From Streptomyces chartreusis NRRL 3882 (GTDB taxonomy: Bacteria; Actinomycetota; Actinomycetes; Streptomycetales; Streptomycetaceae), in contig NZ_LT963352.1 in the NCBI RefSeq assembly GCF_900236475.1, positions 2,356,001 to 2,420,000 of the forward strand: a DNA stretch of 64,000 nt. The letters run 5' to 3'. This document shows, one piece after another, positions 8,453 through 16,921 of the stretch; the first letter of the stretch is position 1; every line of letters begins with the position of its first letter. The notes under the pieces are model-generated. The model saw only the letters and a program-made list of their open reading frames with translations. It was not told where the DNA came from and did not search any database. The position numbers were made by a program, and so were the translations under genes.

Positions 8453-10666
8453 TCAGGAGTGCAGGGGGTTGGCGATGGTGACGTAGACGGACTGGGTGTC
8501 GACGGGGCCGACGAGTTCGTCGAGGCCGTGGAGCCGGGTCAGCAGGTTGGCCTTGCAGCGCAGCACGGGTGAGTCGAGCAGCCGGGCCGGCAGCGAGGAG
8601 CGCAACCGGGCGGGGCCGGAGGCGACGTTTCCGAGGAAACGTCGGAATGCGGCGAGCAGCAGCCGCTCGTCGGCCAGCCCTTGGGAGCCGAACGCGCCGA
8701 TGAGACCGAGGACGTTGTTGACCGCGACGTAGTAAGCGAAGCGTTCGTCGGTGACCTCGTCGCGGACGAACGTGTCGCTCCGCTCACCGATGCCGGGCAG
8801 CCGGGCGTCGAGGTCCGCCCGCCGGGACTCTCGGAAGTAGTAGCCCTGGTTGTCACGGTAGCGGCCGCCCGCAGGCCATCCTTCGGCGTCCAGCAGGAGC
8901 AGGGTGTTCTGCTGGTGAGCCTCCAGGGCGATGCCGGCCTCACCGTCCAGCCACAGGACGGGCCGCACGACGTGTTCGAGGTAGCGCAGGAACCACTCGA
9001 CGGCGACGGCTCCGCTGGGCCGGCCGGTCCGACTGGCGAGACGCGTGACGACTTCGGCCAGCCGGGACCGAAGGACCGGGCCATGGATCTCCGGACGGTC
9101 GGGAGCGGTTCCCGGCCGGGCAGGGGAGCACGGGCGCGGCGAGACGAATCCAGCGACGCAGGAGACATCGTCCGATGGGCTGAACGGGTTGTGTCGGATC
9201 ACCACGTTCAGTCCGGGCAGCGGGGCGCCGTCGGAACCTCCGGAGCCATCGGAGGTCCCGGATCCGCCGGCACTCCCGAATCCATCGGAACTCCCGGATC
9301 CGTCGTCGGACCCAACGGCTCCATCGACGGCGATCCAGGCCGGGTCGCGAACGATGTCGAAGCACGGATGCACGGCTCGCCACTGCTGAGCGAGCCCGCT
9401 GCGGAGCAGGCGGTGGACCTCGACGCCGCGGTGGAGTTCCTTACGGAGGTTCTCGCGACGGGAGTTGGTGATGCGCAGGCCCAGCGACAGCTTGAGCATC
9501 GCGGGGGCACCGGTTTGGTAGACGGTTCGTACGGAGGAGGTGGGGTGCCAGGGAGTGCCGTGGGTGCCGAGGTCGGCGAGCAGTCCGCTGTCGAGCAGGG
9601 CAGCGGTCTGCGGACGGTGCCGGATCTCGCGTGCCTGCCAGGGGTGCAGCGGCAGTAGGGCGTACCCGTCCGGCGGAGGCACGTCGATCCCGGCCAGGCG
9701 GGCGGTGAGTCGAGCCGCTGCGACGGGGCGGCCGCGTTCGGTCCAGGCGGAGTCGGTGGCGAGGACGGAGGGGGCGACAGCCATCCAGTGCAGGGGGAAG
9801 GATCCGCGCGACTCGGGTGAGTACAGCCGTGCTTCGGCCTCGGAGAGACCCTCGCGGCTCTTCGGGGTCGGGTGCAGGGGGTGTCCCAGGACGAGTGACT
9901 GCTCCGCGGCCAGGAAGAGGTCGGGGCCGTCGACCGGGGATGTGCGACGGTCGCTGAGGAAGGAGGTGACGCGGCGGAGGGAGTCGGCGACACCCGCTAC
10001 GAGTTCTACGCCGCCGACGCCGTCGACGCCACGGTCGCCCTTACCGTGGACGCGGCCCTGGCCATAGACGTGGCCGTGACCGTTGTGGTTGCCGTTGCCG
10101 TGTTCGTGGCCGTCTGTGGACGCCTCCCTGGCGAGCAGGGCGGCGACCGTGATGGCGTCGACCGGTGGGGCGTGGTCGGGAGCGTCGGCCAGGCGCGGGA
10201 GACCGAAGCGGTGCCAGCCCGTCGGGGACCAGTAGCGGACGGGGACGAGCAGGGCCGTTCCGCTGGCGGGGAGGGGGATGCGGAGGACACCGTCGGCGGG
10301 GGCGGGCTGGCCGGCCTCGCGCACCCAGCAGCGCAACAGCGTCTCCGCGGCTGCTGCCTGGGCGACGATGTGCGGGTCGGGGTGCTCCAAGAGGTCGGCG
10401 ATGACCCCGCCAGCCCTCAACTCGCCACCCGGCACCTCACCGTGCCTCACCTCGCCGCCCCGCACCTCAGCGTGCTGTACATCAGCGAGCTCCGCCGCCC
10501 CAGGCCGCTGCCCCGGGACCCCGGAGACCGCCCGGCTCGGCGAGTTCGCAGGGTTCGCCGGGTTCACCGGGTTCACCGGGTTCGCCGACACCCCCATCTC
10601 CCGGGCGCCGGCAGAGCCTCGTCCCGGCGTCATGTCGTGGTCGTCGGGCTTGGGGATGGCGTTCAA
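8453..10666 (-). CDS. IucA/IucC family NRPS-independent siderophore synthetase
   Basis: 737-residue ATP-dependent synthetase joining a carboxylate (often citrate) to an amine or alcohol during siderophore assembly. Family motifs include GHPLHPTPKSREG, PLHPWQ, KLSLGLRITNSRREN, LEAHQQNTLL and RDNQGYYF. Three low-complexity segments stand out: an Asn-Pro and Glu-Val-Arg-rich N-terminus (to about residue 85), a His/Gly insert (about 185-220) and a Ser/Gly/Asp insert (about 447-480). The likely start is TTG at 10666, eight bases after GAGG; an ATG at 10633 is the alternative. It lies 114 bp downstream of the aminotransferase gene. Product unknown. Confidence 0.88.
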   Translation of the reverse strand: MNAIPKPDDHDMTPGRGSAGAREMGVSANPVNPVNPANPANSPSRAVSGVPGQRPGAAELADVQHAEVRGGEVRHGEVPGGELRAGGVIADLLEHPDPHIVAQAAAAETLLRCWVREAGQPAPADGVLRIPLPASGTALLVPVRYWSPTGWHRFGLPRLADAPDHAPPVDAITVAALLAREASTDGHEHGNGNHNGHGHVYGQGRVHGKGDRGVDGVGGVELVAGVADSLRRVTSFLSDRRTSPVDGPDLFLAAEQSLVLGHPLHPTPKSREGLSEAEARLYSPESRGSFPLHWMAVAPSVLATDSAWTERGRPVAAARLTARLAGIDVPPPDGYALLPLHPWQAREIRHRPQTAALLDSGLLADLGTHGTPWHPTSSVRTVYQTGAPAMLKLSLGLRITNSRRENLRKELHRGVEVHRLLRSGLAQQWRAVHPCFDIVRDPAWIAVDGAVGSDDGSGSSDGFGSAGGSGTSDGSGGSDGAPLPGLNVVIRHNPFSPSDDVSCVAGFVSPRPCSPARPGTAPDRPEIHGPVLRSRLAEVVTRLASRTGRPSGAVAVEWFLRYLEHVVRPVLWLDGEAGIALEAHQQNTLLLLDAEGWPAGGRYRDNQGYYFRESRRADLDARLPGIGERSDTFVRDEVTDERFAYYVAVNNVLGLIGAFGSQGLADERLLLAAFRRFLGNVASGPARLRSSLPARLLDSPVLRCKANLLTRLHGLDELVGPVDTQSVYVTIANPLHS

Positions 10667-10780
10667 GTCAGGTACCTCGTTGGGTGGTTCCGAGACGGCG
10701 CGGTTGAAGGATCACGGCGTGAGCTGCCTCGGCATCGGGTCTCACGGCACGAGCTCCCACGGCATGGAGGCTCACCGCGC

Positions 10781-12244
10781 CTAGGGCGCTGCTGCCGTGC
10801 TCCCACCGCACCGAGCCGCCGCCCGGACAGCGTCGGCCAGGCGGTCCTGCACGGCGGCAGCCTGTTCGTCGGTGATCGTCAGGGGCGGCAGCAGCCGGAC
10901 GACGCTGGAGTGCCGGCCGCCGAGCCCGACGATGAGGCCGCGCCGCAGGCACTCCCGTTGGACCGCGGCCGCCAGTTCGGGGGCTGCGGGAAGCGGCTTC
11001 CCCGCAGCCTCAGCCGCCTGCCCGGCTCCCCCGGTCTCGCCCTCCGGGTCCACGAACTCCACCCCGATCATCAGTCCCCGCCCCCGCACATCCCCCACGC
11101 CCGGATACTCCCCGACCAGCCCTTGGAGCTGACTCAACATGCGCGCCCCCAGAGTCGCCGCGCGTTCGGCGAAGTGGTTCTCCCGGACGTGGGTGAGAGT
11201 CGCCGTGCCGGCGGCCATGGCGAGTTGGTTGCCGCGGAAGGTGCCGGTGGGGGCGCCGGGTTCCGGGACGTCGAGGTCGTCGCGGTGGACCACGACGGCC
11301 AGCGGCAGGCTGCCTCCGATGGCCTTGGAGAGAACCATCACGTCGGGCGTCACTCCGCTGTGCTCCACGGCCCAGAAGGCGCCGGTCCGCCCGACACCGG
11401 TCTGGATCTCGTCGGCGATCAGGGGGACGGACCGGTCGGCCGTGAGCTGCCGCATGCGTCTGAGCCAGGCGTCCGGTGCGGGTATCACCCCGCCCTCGCC
11501 CTGGACGGGCTCGACGATCATTCCGGCGGGGAGCGATGCGCCCGACCCGGAGTCGTCGAGGACGGACTCGGTCCAGCGGGCGGCGAGGTCGGCCCCGCGC
11601 TCTCCCCCGACGCCGAAGGGGCAGCGGTAGTCCTGCGGGTAGGGCAGGCGGGTGGCCGGTACGTCGTGGGCGCCGGCTGCCGCGTCGAACGCCCCGGCCG
11701 TCCTTCCGTGGGAGGCGCCGGTGAACGCGATGAGGCCGGTCCGGCCGGTCGCCGCGCGCACCAGCTCGCAGGCGGTCTCCACGGCGTCGCTGCCGGCCGG
11801 TCCGCAGAACAGCACGCGGGCCCGGTCGGCGAGCCCCGCGGGCAGGGTGCGGAACAGCTCGGTGATGAAGGCGTCCTTGACGGGTGTGGCCAGGTCGAGG
11901 GAGTTCAGGGGCGCGCCGGAGTCGAGGACGTTGCGGATGGCTTCCAGGACGACCGGGTGGTTGTGTCCGAGGGCGAGCGCGCCGGCGCCGGAGAGGCAGT
12001 CAAGGTAGCGGCGGCCGTCCGCGCCCTCGATGGTCAGTCCCCGGGCCCGCACCGGCACGATCGGCAGGGCGCGGGCGTAGGTGCGGGCCGCGGACTCGCG
12101 GGCGGACTGGCGGCGCAGAATCCCTTCGTGCGCGGCGCGTGCTCCCGGAGCCGTGCCGTCGACAGCACCCGGAAGGGCCCTCACCGGCATACGCCCCACA
12201 GCGGCCTCCTCGGACGCACATCCCCCATGGGTGGATTCCGCCAC
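10781..12244 (-). CDS. PLP class III aminotransferase, diaminobutyrate aminotransferase-like
   Basis: 487-residue class III aminotransferase. It has the cofactor segment ADEIQTGVGRTG, the Schiff-base lysine in VLSKAIGG, and TGTFRGNQLA. Overall it resembles L-2,4-diaminobutyrate:2-oxoglutarate aminotransferase, which makes the diamine used by many siderophore pathways, so here it probably feeds the downstream NIS synthetase. A stretch of about 35 N-terminal residues is probably disordered. GTG start after GGGA. A Gly/Ala-rich loop near residue 410 looks like a lineage-specific insertion. An ornithine or acetylornithine aminotransferase role is less likely given the neighbours. Confidence 0.82.
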   Translation of the reverse strand: MAESTHGGCASEEAAVGRMPVRALPGAVDGTAPGARAAHEGILRRQSARESAARTYARALPIVPVRARGLTIEGADGRRYLDCLSGAGALALGHNHPVVLEAIRNVLDSGAPLNSLDLATPVKDAFITELFRTLPAGLADRARVLFCGPAGSDAVETACELVRAATGRTGLIAFTGASHGRTAGAFDAAAGAHDVPATRLPYPQDYRCPFGVGGERGADLAARWTESVLDDSGSGASLPAGMIVEPVQGEGGVIPAPDAWLRRMRQLTADRSVPLIADEIQTGVGRTGAFWAVEHSGVTPDVMVLSKAIGGSLPLAVVVHRDDLDVPEPGAPTGTFRGNQLAMAAGTATLTHVRENHFAERAATLGARMLSQLQGLVGEYPGVGDVRGRGLMIGVEFVDPEGETGGAGQAAEAAGKPLPAAPELAAAVQRECLRRGLIVGLGGRHSSVVRLLPPLTITDEQAAAVQDRLADAVRAAARCGGSTAAAP

Positions 12245-12530
12245 GACTTCCCTGTCCTCCCACTGGGCACGGGCACAGAGGACCGCACACAGACAGCAGG
12301 CCCCCCACCGCTACCAACCCCGGTCCGCTCACCGGGTTACGGGTTGCCTCAAGATCCTTTCCGTGACGGAACTGTTGCGCTTCCGTCGGGCCGCCCCCAC
12401 AGCCACCGCATAGTGTGTGGTGCCGTTCCCGGACGCCGTGAGCTCGGCCTGAACTTCCCATGACCCGGCGGAAACCAGGGCCGAAGCACCGGTTCGTCCA
12501 TGTTCGTCACACACCAGGGGGAGTCAGATC
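12245..12530. other. Divergent promoter region, siderophore locus / protease
   Basis: 286 bp between the divergent aminotransferase and protease genes. No IdeR/DmdR-type iron box was recognised. The last 40 bp resemble the sequence just upstream of the second protease gene. Confidence 0.4.
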
Positions 12531-13754
12531 ATGCGATCCATACGGCCGTCGTCCATCGCCAGCCGAGAAGGGAGGGCGCGCCGCAGGAACTCCCCCGTGC
12601 TGGCCGCGGTGGCCCTCGCCTCGGCGCTCGCGCTGACCGCCACCGCCTGCGAGTCGGGCGACGCCGCTGCGGGCGGTGAGGCCTCCGCGTCGGCCGGCTC
12701 CTCCGACGACGGCAAGCTGAAGATCCCGGACGACATCAGGGACCGGCTCCGCGAGCACGGGATCGACATCGACAAGTGGAAGAACGGCGCCTGGAAGAAC
12801 TGGGACCGGGACGACTGGCTGCGCGAGGCCAACGAGTACATCAACCCGATCATCGAGGGTCTCTGGGACCCGGACCGCATGCGGGACGCGGAAGAGCCCG
12901 ACCAGGGCGTCGACGACAGCGACCTCTCCGGTGACCAGGGCGTGACCGATCCCACGCCCGAGCCGGTAGAGGCGCAGGCCGTGCCGTCGTCGTACCACGC
13001 CAACGCGCCCACGGCCGGGAAGGTGTTCTTCGACTCCCCCAAGGGCTCGGCCGTCTGCTCGGCGACGGTGGTGAAGGACCCGGCCCACCCGGGCAAGTCC
13101 AACCTCGTGTGGACGGCGGGCCACTGCGTGCACGCGGGCAAGAAGGGCGGCTGGTACCGCAACATCGCGTTCGTGCCGTCGTACAACGACGACGGCAAGC
13201 CGGTCGCGGAGTTGGAGAACGCCACGAGGGAGGACGTCGCCCCGTACGGCGTCTGGTGGGGGGACTGGGCGCAGACCTCGGACCAGTGGATCGAGCAGGG
13301 CGGCTCGACGGGCGGGGACGGCGCGCCCTACGACTTCGCGGTCATCCATGTGACGCCGGAGAAGGGCAGCGGCGGCAAGTCGCTGGAGGAGACGGTCGGT
13401 TCGGCGCTGCCGGTCGACTTCAAGGCTCCCGCCGTACCGAAGGTGAAGAGCGTCACGGCGATCGGCTACCCGGCCGCGCCGCCGTACGACGGGCAGAAGC
13501 TGTACCGGTGCCAGGACCAGCCGGGTCGGCTGTCGGTCACCACGTCGGATCCGACGATGTACCGCATCGGCTGCACGATGACCGGCGGCTCGTCCGGCGG
13601 CGGCTGGGTCGCGACGGGCTCGGACGGCAAGCCGGCGCTGGTGTCCAACACCTCGATCGGCCCGGTGACGTCGGGCTGGCTGGCCGGTCCGCGCCTGGGC
13701 GAGGTGGCCAAGGGCGTCTACGACTCGGTCAGCAAGAAGTTCGCCGGTCGGTGA
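12531..13754 (+). CDS. Lipoprotein trypsin-like serine protease (copy 1)
   Basis: 407-residue exported S1-type peptidase. The signal sequence ends in LTATAC, a lipobox, so it is probably lipid-anchored outside the membrane. A helical, lysine- and tryptophan-rich domain (residues 60-115: IPDDIRDRL...HGIDIDKWK...IIEGLW) comes before the protease fold and may be a propeptide or binding domain. The catalytic triad reads as His198 (TAGHC), Asp268 (PYDFAV) and Ser355 (GGSSGGGW). The usual GDSGG is GSSGG, as in several bacterial glutamyl-endopeptidase-like enzymes. ATG start after GGGGGAG. The next gene is a paralogue in the same orientation. Confidence 0.87.
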   Translation: MRSIRPSSIASREGRARRRNSPVLAAVALASALALTATACESGDAAAGGEASASAGSSDDGKLKIPDDIRDRLREHGIDIDKWKNGAWKNWDRDDWLREANEYINPIIEGLWDPDRMRDAEEPDQGVDDSDLSGDQGVTDPTPEPVEAQAVPSSYHANAPTAGKVFFDSPKGSAVCSATVVKDPAHPGKSNLVWTAGHCVHAGKKGGWYRNIAFVPSYNDDGKPVAELENATREDVAPYGVWWGDWAQTSDQWIEQGGSTGGDGAPYDFAVIHVTPEKGSGGKSLEETVGSALPVDFKAPAVPKVKSVTAIGYPAAPPYDGQKLYRCQDQPGRLSVTTSDPTMYRIGCTMTGGSSGGGWVATGSDGKPALVSNTSIGPVTSGWLAGPRLGEVAKGVYDSVSKKFAGR

Positions 13755-14001
13755 CGGCCGGCTGGAGACCGTAGGCGGGGGGTGGCGCGTCCGGCCGCAG
13801 GCGGTGGGGTGGCGCGTCCGGTGCACAAGCACCGCACCTGGCGCACCGGCCCGAGGACTCACGGAAACCTTCACCACCCGCCCCCGGTACACCCTCAACT
13901 CCACGGGCATAGTGGGGTTTCGCGCCGGAGGCACGGCGCCCACACCCATGACATGCACACGCGGCACCACACTGTTCAGCACCAACGGGGGTCATCGCAC
14001 C
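13755..14001. other. Spacer between the two protease genes
   Basis: 247 bp with no gene. The 40 bp just ahead of the downstream start resemble those ahead of copy 1, which fits a duplication that included the translation-initiation region. Confidence 0.4.
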
Positions 14002-15204
14002 ATGCGTTCCACACGTACGCCCGCGGCACCGAGGCGCGGGCGGCGCACCGCTCTCGCCGCCACCGGGCTCCTCGCAGCCCTGGCGCTCACCGTGACCGCC
14101 TGTGAGGGGTCGGCGGACTCGGCGAGCGACAAGCCCGACGCCACCACCTCGCAGGCCGCGGACGGCGGCGGCAAGGTCAAGATCCCGGCCGACCTCGCCG
14201 GCAAGCTCAAGGAACACGGGATCGACGTCGACCGGTGGAAGGACGGCGGCTGGAAGGACTGGGACAAGGACAAGTGGCTCAGTGAGGCCAAGGACTTCGT
14301 CAACCCGGTGATCGAGGGTCTCTGGAAGCCGGAGCGGATGCAGTCCGCGAAGGAGGCCAACAAGACGGTCACGACGAAGGACGCGTCGGCCGGTCAGGGC
14401 GTCAGCGACCCGGATCCGGCTCCGGTCCGGGCGCAGGCCGAGAAGACGCCGTACCACCGGAACGCCGCCCCGGTCGGCAAGGTCTTCTTCGACTCCCCCG
14501 ACGGCCCGGCCGTCTGTTCCGGAACCGTGATCAAGGACGTCAACCACCCGGGCAAGTCCAACCTGGTGTGGACGGCGGGCCACTGCGTGCACGCCGGCGG
14601 CAACGGCGGCTGGTACCGCAACCTGGTGTTCGTCCCTGCCTACAACGACCTCGGCAAGACCGAGGCGGAGCTGAGCAACGCGAATCCGTCGGAGGTGGCC
14701 CCGTACGGCAACTGGTGGGCGGACTGGGCCTCGACCTCGAACCAGTGGATCCAGGGCGGCTCGGAGACCGGCGGTGACGGGGCGGCGTACGACTATGCCG
14801 TGCTGCACGTGAAGCCCGAGCGGGGTGCCAAGTCCCTGGAGGAGACGGTCGGCGCCGCACTGGACGTGGACTTCTCCGCGCCCTCCGCGGCCGCGGCCGC
14901 CAAGATGGGCGCCTGGGGCTACCCGGCGGCGCCGCCCTACAACGGGCTGAAGATGTTCAAGTGCATCGACGTCCCGGGCCGGTTCTCGCTCAGCCCGAGC
15001 CTGCCGACGATGTACCGCATCGGTTGCACCATGACCGGCGGTTCGTCCGGCGGCGGCTGGTTCCGGGTGCTGAACGGCAAGTCCGTGCTGGTCTCCAACA
15101 CCTCGATCGGACCGGCCGACAACACCTGGCTGGCCGGCCCGCAGCTGGGACGCGATGCCGAGGCGCTCTACCAGAACATGAGCAAGACGTACGGCGGTCG
15201 CTGA
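14002..15204 (+). CDS. Lipoprotein trypsin-like serine protease (copy 2)
   Basis: 400-residue paralogue of the preceding protease, similar over its whole length. The signal sequence ends in LTVTAC (lipobox), then come the same helical domain (IPADLAGKLKEHGIDVDRWK) and a triad of His194 (TAGHC), Asp264 (AYDYAV) and Ser349 (GGSSGGGW). The ATG start follows GGGGG. A longer in-frame reading from 13804 would bury the signal peptide and is rejected. The conserved N-terminal domain in both copies argues that it is functional. Substrate unknown. Confidence 0.87.
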   Translation: MRSTRTPAAPRRGRRTALAATGLLAALALTVTACEGSADSASDKPDATTSQAADGGGKVKIPADLAGKLKEHGIDVDRWKDGGWKDWDKDKWLSEAKDFVNPVIEGLWKPERMQSAKEANKTVTTKDASAGQGVSDPDPAPVRAQAEKTPYHRNAAPVGKVFFDSPDGPAVCSGTVIKDVNHPGKSNLVWTAGHCVHAGGNGGWYRNLVFVPAYNDLGKTEAELSNANPSEVAPYGNWWADWASTSNQWIQGGSETGGDGAAYDYAVLHVKPERGAKSLEETVGAALDVDFSAPSAAAAAKMGAWGYPAAPPYNGLKMFKCIDVPGRFSLSPSLPTMYRIGCTMTGGSSGGGWFRVLNGKSVLVSNTSIGPADNTWLAGPQLGRDAEALYQNMSKTYGGR

Positions 15205-15216
15205 CCGAGACATGCT

Positions 15217-15251
15217 GAAGGCCCGCTCCCTGCGGACAGGGGCGGGCCTTC
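15217..15251. terminator. Hairpin terminator between convergent protease and hflX genes
   Basis: gaaggcccgc (15217-15226) pairs perfectly with gcgggccttc (15242-15251) across a 15-nt loop. It lies 13 bp after the protease stop and 20 bp before the hflX stop, so it can end transcription from both sides. Confidence 0.85.
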
Positions 15252-15271
15252 TCACATCAGGGCCGAGGCCG

Positions 15272-16765
15272 TCAGAGCGCCGGCGCCGGGACGTACGGCG
15301 CGAGCTCCGCCGCCAGTTCCTCGTGGACCCGCGCCTTGAGCAGGGTGCCTTCCGGGGTGTACTCCTCGGAGAGGATCTCGCCCTCGTCGTGGGCCCGGGC
15401 GACGAGCTTGCCGTGCGTGTACGGCACGAGCGCCTCGATCTCGACCGACGGGCGCGGAAGCTCGTTGTCGATGAGCGCGAGCAGCTGGTCGATGCCCTGG
15501 CCGGTGCGGGCCGAGACGGCCATGGACCGCTTCTCGACACGCAGCAGCCGCTGGAGCGTCAGCGGGTCGGCCGCGTCGGCCTTGTTGATCACGACGATCT
15601 CGGGCACGTCGGTGGCGCCGACGTCCCTGATCACCTCGCGTACGGCGGCCAGCTGCTCCTCCGGGTTCGGGTGCGAACCGTCCACCACGTGCAGGATCAG
15701 GTCGGACTCGCCGACCTCCTCCATCGTGGAGCGGAACGCCTCGACCAGGTGGTGGGGCAGATGGCGGACAAACCCGACCGTGTCGGCCAGGGTGTACAGC
15801 CGGCCACTCGGGGTCTCGGCCCGGCGCACGGTCGGGTCGAGGGTCGCGAACAGGGCGTTCTCGACCAGCACGCCCGCGCCCGTGAGGCGGTTGAGCAGCG
15901 AGGACTTGCCGGCGTTGGTGTAGCCCGCGATGGCGACCGAGGGCACCTTGTGGCGCTTGCGCTCCTGGCGCTTGATCTCGCGGCCGGTCTTCATGTCCGC
16001 GATCTCCCGGCGCATCTTCGCCATCTTCTCGCGGATCCGCCGCCGGTCCGTCTCGATCTTGGTCTCACCGGGACCACGGGTGGCGAGGCCGCCGCCCTTG
16101 CCGCCGCCCATCTGCCGGGACAGCGACTGACCCCAGCCGCGCAGCCTCGGCAGCATGTACTGCATCTGCGCGAGAGCGACCTGCGCCTTGCCCTCTCGGG
16201 ACTTGGCGTGCTGGGCGAAGATGTCCAGGATCAGGGCGGTCCGGTCGATGACCTTGACCTTGACGACATCCTCGAGGTGGATCAGCTGGCCCGGGCTGAG
16301 CTCACCGTCGCAGATGACGGTGTCCGCGCCCGATTCGAGGACGATGTCCCGCAGCTCCTCGGCCTTGCCGGAGCCGATATAGGTGGCCGCGTCGGGCTTG
16401 TCGCGGCGCTGGATCACACCGTCGAGCACCAGCGCGCCGGCCGTTTCCGCGAGGGCGGCGAGCTCCGCGAGGGAGTTGTCCGCGTCCTGCACGGTCCCCG
16501 TGGTCCAGACGCCGACGAGCACGACCCGCTCCAGACGGAGCTGGCGGTACTCGACCTCGGTGACGTCCTCGAGCTCGGTGGAGAGGCCCACCACACGGCG
16601 CAGGGCCGCGCGGTCGGAGCGGTCGAACTGGTCGCCGTCCCGCTCTCCGTCGATCTCGTGGCTCCAGGCGACGTCCTCTTCCATCAGGGCATCGGCCCGA
16701 AGACCCTCGGGGTGGCTGTGCGCGAAGCGCTTGGTGTCCTGGGAAGGGGAAGAAGAGGAGGTCAT
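15272..16765 (-). CDS. hflX: Ribosome-associated GTPase HflX
   Basis: 497-residue GTPase that binds the 50S subunit and splits stalled or stressed ribosomes. The N-terminal HflX domain includes GTVQDADNSL and YIGSGKAEEL. The linker contains a glycine-rich GGGKGGGLATRGPGETK. The G domain has G1 GYTNAGKSS (about residue 281), G3 DTVGFV and G4 NKAD. The approximately 60-residue N-terminal extension is acidic and typical of actinobacterial HflX. ATG start. The gene follows the M1 peptidase gene by about 155 bp on the same strand and probably has its own promoter. Confidence 0.95.
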   Translation of the reverse strand: MTSSSSPSQDTKRFAHSHPEGLRADALMEEDVAWSHEIDGERDGDQFDRSDRAALRRVVGLSTELEDVTEVEYRQLRLERVVLVGVWTTGTVQDADNSLAELAALAETAGALVLDGVIQRRDKPDAATYIGSGKAEELRDIVLESGADTVICDGELSPGQLIHLEDVVKVKVIDRTALILDIFAQHAKSREGKAQVALAQMQYMLPRLRGWGQSLSRQMGGGKGGGLATRGPGETKIETDRRRIREKMAKMRREIADMKTGREIKRQERKRHKVPSVAIAGYTNAGKSSLLNRLTGAGVLVENALFATLDPTVRRAETPSGRLYTLADTVGFVRHLPHHLVEAFRSTMEEVGESDLILHVVDGSHPNPEEQLAAVREVIRDVGATDVPEIVVINKADAADPLTLQRLLRVEKRSMAVSARTGQGIDQLLALIDNELPRPSVEIEALVPYTHGKLVARAHDEGEILSEEYTPEGTLLKARVHEELAAELAPYVPAPAL

Positions 16766-16921
16766 TGGATCCTTACGTAGCTGGGAAACCGTTTACGGCG
16801 ACGGAGCGCTGCGAGCTTTCCGTCACCGGGCATAACGCGCGAGCGCTCCGGGAGATTCCCGGCGCTCCGTGCCGCGCCGACCTGAAGATAGTCGCACGGC
16901 ACGGGGCGTCTCGTCACCGTG

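Noticed and set aside
10667..12530. Iron box (IdeR/DmdR operator) for the siderophore genes
   Set aside because: I looked for TTAGGTTAGGCTAACCTAA-like sequence upstream of both the synthetase and the aminotransferase genes and found no acceptable match.
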